DNA from: Singulisphaera sp.
Lineage (GTDB): Bacteria; Planctomycetota; Planctomycetia; Isosphaerales; Isosphaeraceae
Assembly (NCBI GenBank): GCA_027451445.1
Contig: DAIDJG010000463.1
Location: 1 to 64,000 of the forward strand
Length of the DNA: 64,000 nucleotides
Reading direction: 5' to 3'
Shown: piece after piece, positions 62,982 through 64,000 of the stretch
Position numbering within the stretch: position 1 is the stretch's first letter
How the letters are laid out: each line of letters starts with the position of its first letter
Notes under the pieces: model-generated
The model's input: the letters and a program-made list of their open reading frames with translations, nothing else
Databases searched by the model: none
What the model was told of the DNA's origin: nothing
Made by a program: the position numbers and the translations under genes

Positions 62982-64000
62982 TCAAACCGCGCTCGCGACC
63001 AATTCGGGTGCGCCGATTTCGACGAGTGCTTCGAAGTCCTCGAGCTTCGGCTTGATGACGATCGGCTTGGCGATCCTCTCGATCAACGCTTCCTGGGTCT
63101 TCAGGCCGTTGCCCGTGATACAAAGAACCGTCGAACCGTCACGAGACAGGCGACCCTGGGCGAGAAGCTTCTGCGCGACCGCGACGGTCACACCGCCGGC
63201 AGTCTCAGCCCAGATGCCCTCGGTTTCGGCCAGGAGGCGCATACCGGCAACGATCGCCTCGTCGTCGACGTCTTCGCTCCAGCCGCCGGTTTCGCGAATC
63301 AGTTGTGATGCGAAGTAACCGTCTGCGGGATCGCCGATGGCGAGGCTTTTCGCGATGGTGTTCGGGTTCCGGACCGGCTTGACCTTCAACGCATCCGTCT
63401 TCACGGTATTCGAGATCGGGTTGCAGCCCGTGGCCTGGGCGCCGAACATCTTGGTCGAAACCGGCCCGTCGATGATCCCGAGCTGCTCGAACTCCTTGAA
63501 CGCCTTGTAGAGCTTGCCGATCAGACTGCCTCCGGCCATGGGGGCGACGACGTTATCGGGCGCCCGCCAGCCGAGGTCTTCGGCGATCTCGAAGCCCATG
63601 GACTTCGACCCTTCGGCGTAGAACGGACGCAGGTTCACGTTGACGAACCCCCATCCGAACTTGAACGCGATCTGCGAGCAGAGGCGGTTGACGTGGTCGT
63701 AGTTTCCTTCGACCGCGATCACTCTCGCGCCGTAGATCGTCGCGCCGAGCACCTTACCTTGTTCGAGTCCATCGGGGATGAGGATATACGCGTCAAGGCC
63801 GGCGGCCGCGGCATTGGCGGCGACGCTTCCGGCGAGATTTCCCGTCGAAGCGCAGCCAACCGTCCGGAAGCCCAGTTCGACGGCTTTCGATAGCGCGACG
63901 GCGACCACGCGATCCTTGAACGACAGCGACGGGTGATTCACTGCGTCGTTTTTGACGTACAACTCCTCAACGCCCAGGGCCTTCGCCAACCGATCCGCAC
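62982..64000 (-). CDS. thrC: Threonine synthase (N-terminus outside window)
   Basis: The frame is open to the window end, so the first part of the gene is missing; about 338 residues are visible. Landmarks: LYVKNDAVNHPSLSFKDRVVAVALSKAVELG with the PLP lysine in SFKDR, GCASTGNLAGSVAANAAAAGLDAYILIPDGLEQGKVLGATIYGARVIAVEGNYDHVNRLC, NVNLRPFYAEGSKSMGFEIAEDLGW, PMAGGSLIGKLYKAFKEF, ETGGWSEDVDDEAIVAGMRLLAETEGIWAETAGGVTVA and CITGNGLKTQEA. It converts phosphohomoserine to threonine. In this family the same phosphohomoserine intermediate can be used by sulfur enzymes, which makes the neighbouring carrier system noteworthy. Confidence 0.94.
   Translation of the reverse strand, partial: ADRLAKALGVEELYVKNDAVNHPSLSFKDRVVAVALSKAVELGFRTVGCASTGNLAGSVAANAAAAGLDAYILIPDGLEQGKVLGATIYGARVIAVEGNYDHVNRLCSQIAFKFGWGFVNVNLRPFYAEGSKSMGFEIAEDLGWRAPDNVVAPMAGGSLIGKLYKAFKEFEQLGIIDGPVSTKMFGAQATGCNPISNTVKTDALKVKPVRNPNTIAKSLAIGDPADGYFASQLIRETGGWSEDVDDEAIVAGMRLLAETEGIWAETAGGVTVAVAQKLLAQGRLSRDGSTVLCITGNGLKTQEALIERIAKPIVIKPKLEDFEALVEIGAPELVASAV

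Noticed and set aside
1-64000. tRNA or rRNA genes
   Set aside because: No cloverleaf with the conserved GGTTCRA-type arm or conserved rRNA segment was noticed in the intergenic stretches; short RNAs could still be missed without a covariance search.

Overview
The window is GC-rich bacterial chromosome, almost certainly from a planctomycete of the Isosphaeraceae/Gemmataceae type. The evidence is the gene content: two DUF1501 plus DUF1549/DUF1553 (PSCyt-type) pairs, a PVC-type membrane-bound dehydrogenase with HEAT repeats and a C-terminal cytochrome c, a secreted 3-keto-disaccharide hydrolase (DUF1080), secreted proteins with the N-terminal LExRxLL motif, long FHA/TPR/PQQ-propeller proteins, and short loosely spaced operons. 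The family names are recognised from sequence motifs and were not searched.

Layout. 1-5106 (minus) is a probable operon of five paralogous secreted proteins of an unrecognised family, plus one caspase-like/EF-hand protein embedded in it. 5578-9353 (plus) carries a membrane-embedded spermidine-synthase-like protein, a MITE-like element, a small conserved protein and a DUF1080 protein. 9690-19947 (plus) is a tightly packed five-gene run of envelope or periplasmic proteins: a squalene-cyclase-fold repeat protein, a single-TM protein, an FHA-TM-TPR-PQQ protein, a TPR plus family-5 solute-binding protein, and an exported protein. It is followed by a beheaded VOC gene and a GbsR-type regulator. 21289-27307 holds the first DUF1549/1553 lipoprotein plus DUF1501 pair and a YjhG-type dehydratase, followed by a second copy of the MITE-like element.

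27822-35276 (minus) has a TPR protein, a divergent YchF-like GTPase, and the transglutaminase/DUF58/MoxR trio. 35469-43901 has a lactonase-type beta-propeller, the PVC dehydrogenase, two LExRxLL secreted proteins on opposite strands and a basic-secretory-protein metallopeptidase. 44148-46333 looks like a polyamine cluster: pyruvoyl arginine decarboxylase, a small unknown and a deoxyhypusine-synthase-like enzyme. 46469-49440 carries Sua5, then RuvB and RuvA on the other strand. 49539-53553 is the second DUF1501 and DUF1549/1553 pair, here divergent.

53554-54698 is gene-poor, with an AT-rich patch and three REP-like palindromic repeats. 54699-64000 is a long minus-strand run: TPR/HEAT protein, BirA, NadC, UvrB, a ComEA-like protein, then a cysteine desulfurase, a ThiF/MoeB-type E1, a ThiS/MoaD-type sulfur carrier and threonine synthase (cut by the window end). 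The last four suggest thiocarboxylate-based sulfur transfer linked to amino-acid synthesis.

The least explained parts are the 5-kb paralog array with the degenerate caspase-like protein, the 10-kb envelope operon, the paired MITE-like elements with 3-bp target duplications, and the polyamine and sulfur-carrier neighbourhoods.
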